A stretch of 5,845 nucleotides of DNA from CBDULX01 sp048550535 (GTDB lineage: Bacteria > Pseudomonadota > Gammaproteobacteria > SZUA-229): assembly GCA_048550535.1 (NCBI GenBank), contig JBLYYN010000085.1, positions 1 through 5,845 of the forward strand. Direction: 5' to 3'. Of the stretch, positions 5,445 to 5,845 are shown piece after piece. The notes below the pieces were generated by a model. That model had not been told where the DNA came from, made no database searches, and was given only the letters and a program-made list of their open reading frames with translations. The position numbers and the translations under genes are program-made. Positions within the stretch are counted from its first letter, which is position 1. Every line of letters starts with the position of its first letter.

Positions 5445-5845
5445 TTATATGTTTACTGAATATTCTAAAAGTCTCGCCTCATCCAGGGCATGCAGTTCCA
5501 CTTTCAGGTAGGCAATACCATCTTCAGGTACGATGGTCGCTTCGGCCACACCCTGCACAGAAACCAGTTTCGCCACCATAGGATTCACATCCTCAGGCTC
5601 AAGCGTGCCAATGTTCAACAAATAAGTGCTGACATAGCGAGGGTTCTTCATGGTAATCGCCAGGCCCATCCATACCAGGAGGAGAGCTGCCGAAACCAGA
5701 TACACTCCACTGATTCCCCAGAACTGGTACAGCATACCACCCAACCCGCCCCCGGCAAAAGCCCCCAGGAACTGACTGCTGGAATACACCCCCATCGCGG
5801 TTCCTTTTCGGTCCGCCGGCGACATTTTAGATACCAGTGACGGCA
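5445..5845 (-). CDS. yajR: YajR-type MFS transporter, 3' part only
   Basis: This is the C-terminal 132 residues of a major facilitator superfamily exporter in the inner membrane; the 5' part lies beyond the right edge. The visible start, PSLVSKMSPADRKGTAMGVYSSSQFLGAFAGGGLGG, closely follows the corresponding stretch of E. coli YajR. Two hydrophobic segments (SSSQFLGAFAGGGLGGMLY and ISGVYLVSAALLLVWMGLAI) would be the last two transmembrane helices. After MKNPRYVS comes a soluble tail of about 60 residues (LLNIGTLEPEDVNPMVAKLVSVQGVAEATIVPEDGIAYLKVELHAL in pattern), which fits the ferredoxin-like YAM domain known from YajR. Its substrate is not established. It precedes ssb by 14 bp and is probably co-transcribed with it. 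A uvrA-MFS-ssb order is known in pseudomonads, so uvrA may lie beyond the window. Confidence 0.85.
   Translation of the reverse strand, partial: PSLVSKMSPADRKGTAMGVYSSSQFLGAFAGGGLGGMLYQFWGISGVYLVSAALLLVWMGLAITMKNPRYVSTYLLNIGTLEPEDVNPMVAKLVSVQGVAEATIVPEDGIAYLKVELHALDEARLLEYSVNI

Noticed and set aside
1..5845. CRISPR array, tRNA or rRNA genes
   Set aside because: No regularly spaced identical repeats, no cloverleaf with a TTC-arm signature and no rRNA-like segment were found on either strand.

Overview
The window looks like chromosomal DNA from a gammaproteobacterium, most likely a marine or halophilic Alteromonadales-type organism. The reasons are the close GlmS and SSB similarity to the enteric proteins, moderate GC with AT-rich intergenic DNA, and a transporter gene placed directly upstream of ssb. 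The taxon is inferred from recalled protein sequences, not from a search.

Layout from left to right. (1) 1-271, minus: the 5' part of ahpC (2-Cys peroxiredoxin), cut by the window edge. (2) 272-413: a divergent control region with candidate promoters for both genes and an OxyR-like palindrome. (3) 414-1310, plus: oxyR, the peroxide-sensing LysR-type regulator, with both redox cysteines. (4) 1311-1681: 371 bp without a recognisable gene, lying between the convergent ends of oxyR and glmS. It contains dispersed direct repeats and a TGTTGA sequence close to the glmS stop, which may mark the end of an old Tn7-like element. (5) 1682-3511, minus: complete glmS (609 aa), whose 3' end is the classical attTn7 target. 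(6) 3512-3819: an AT-rich divergent intergenic region with a candidate glmS promoter followed by about 20-bp-spaced GATC/GATT-centred repeats. (7) 3820-4929, plus: an integral-membrane protein with a degenerate GGDEF domain. (8) 4935-4958: a strong terminator, apparently bidirectional. (9) 4975-5430, minus: ssb. (10) 5445-5845, minus: the 3' end of a YajR-type MFS transporter with its C-terminal YAM domain, 14 bp upstream of ssb and probably co-transcribed with it.

Functionally, ahpC and oxyR form a self-contained peroxide-response pair: OxyR probably activates ahpC and represses itself from one shared site. GlmS supplies glucosamine-6-phosphate for the cell envelope, SSB serves DNA replication and repair, and the GGDEF-like protein is probably a non-catalytic c-di-GMP-related membrane protein. 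Most of the window is ordinary housekeeping DNA, and I do not see a convincing new multi-gene system. The places that deserve a second look are the repeat-bearing spacer next to attTn7, the inactive-looking GGDEF protein and the iterated sites upstream of glmS.
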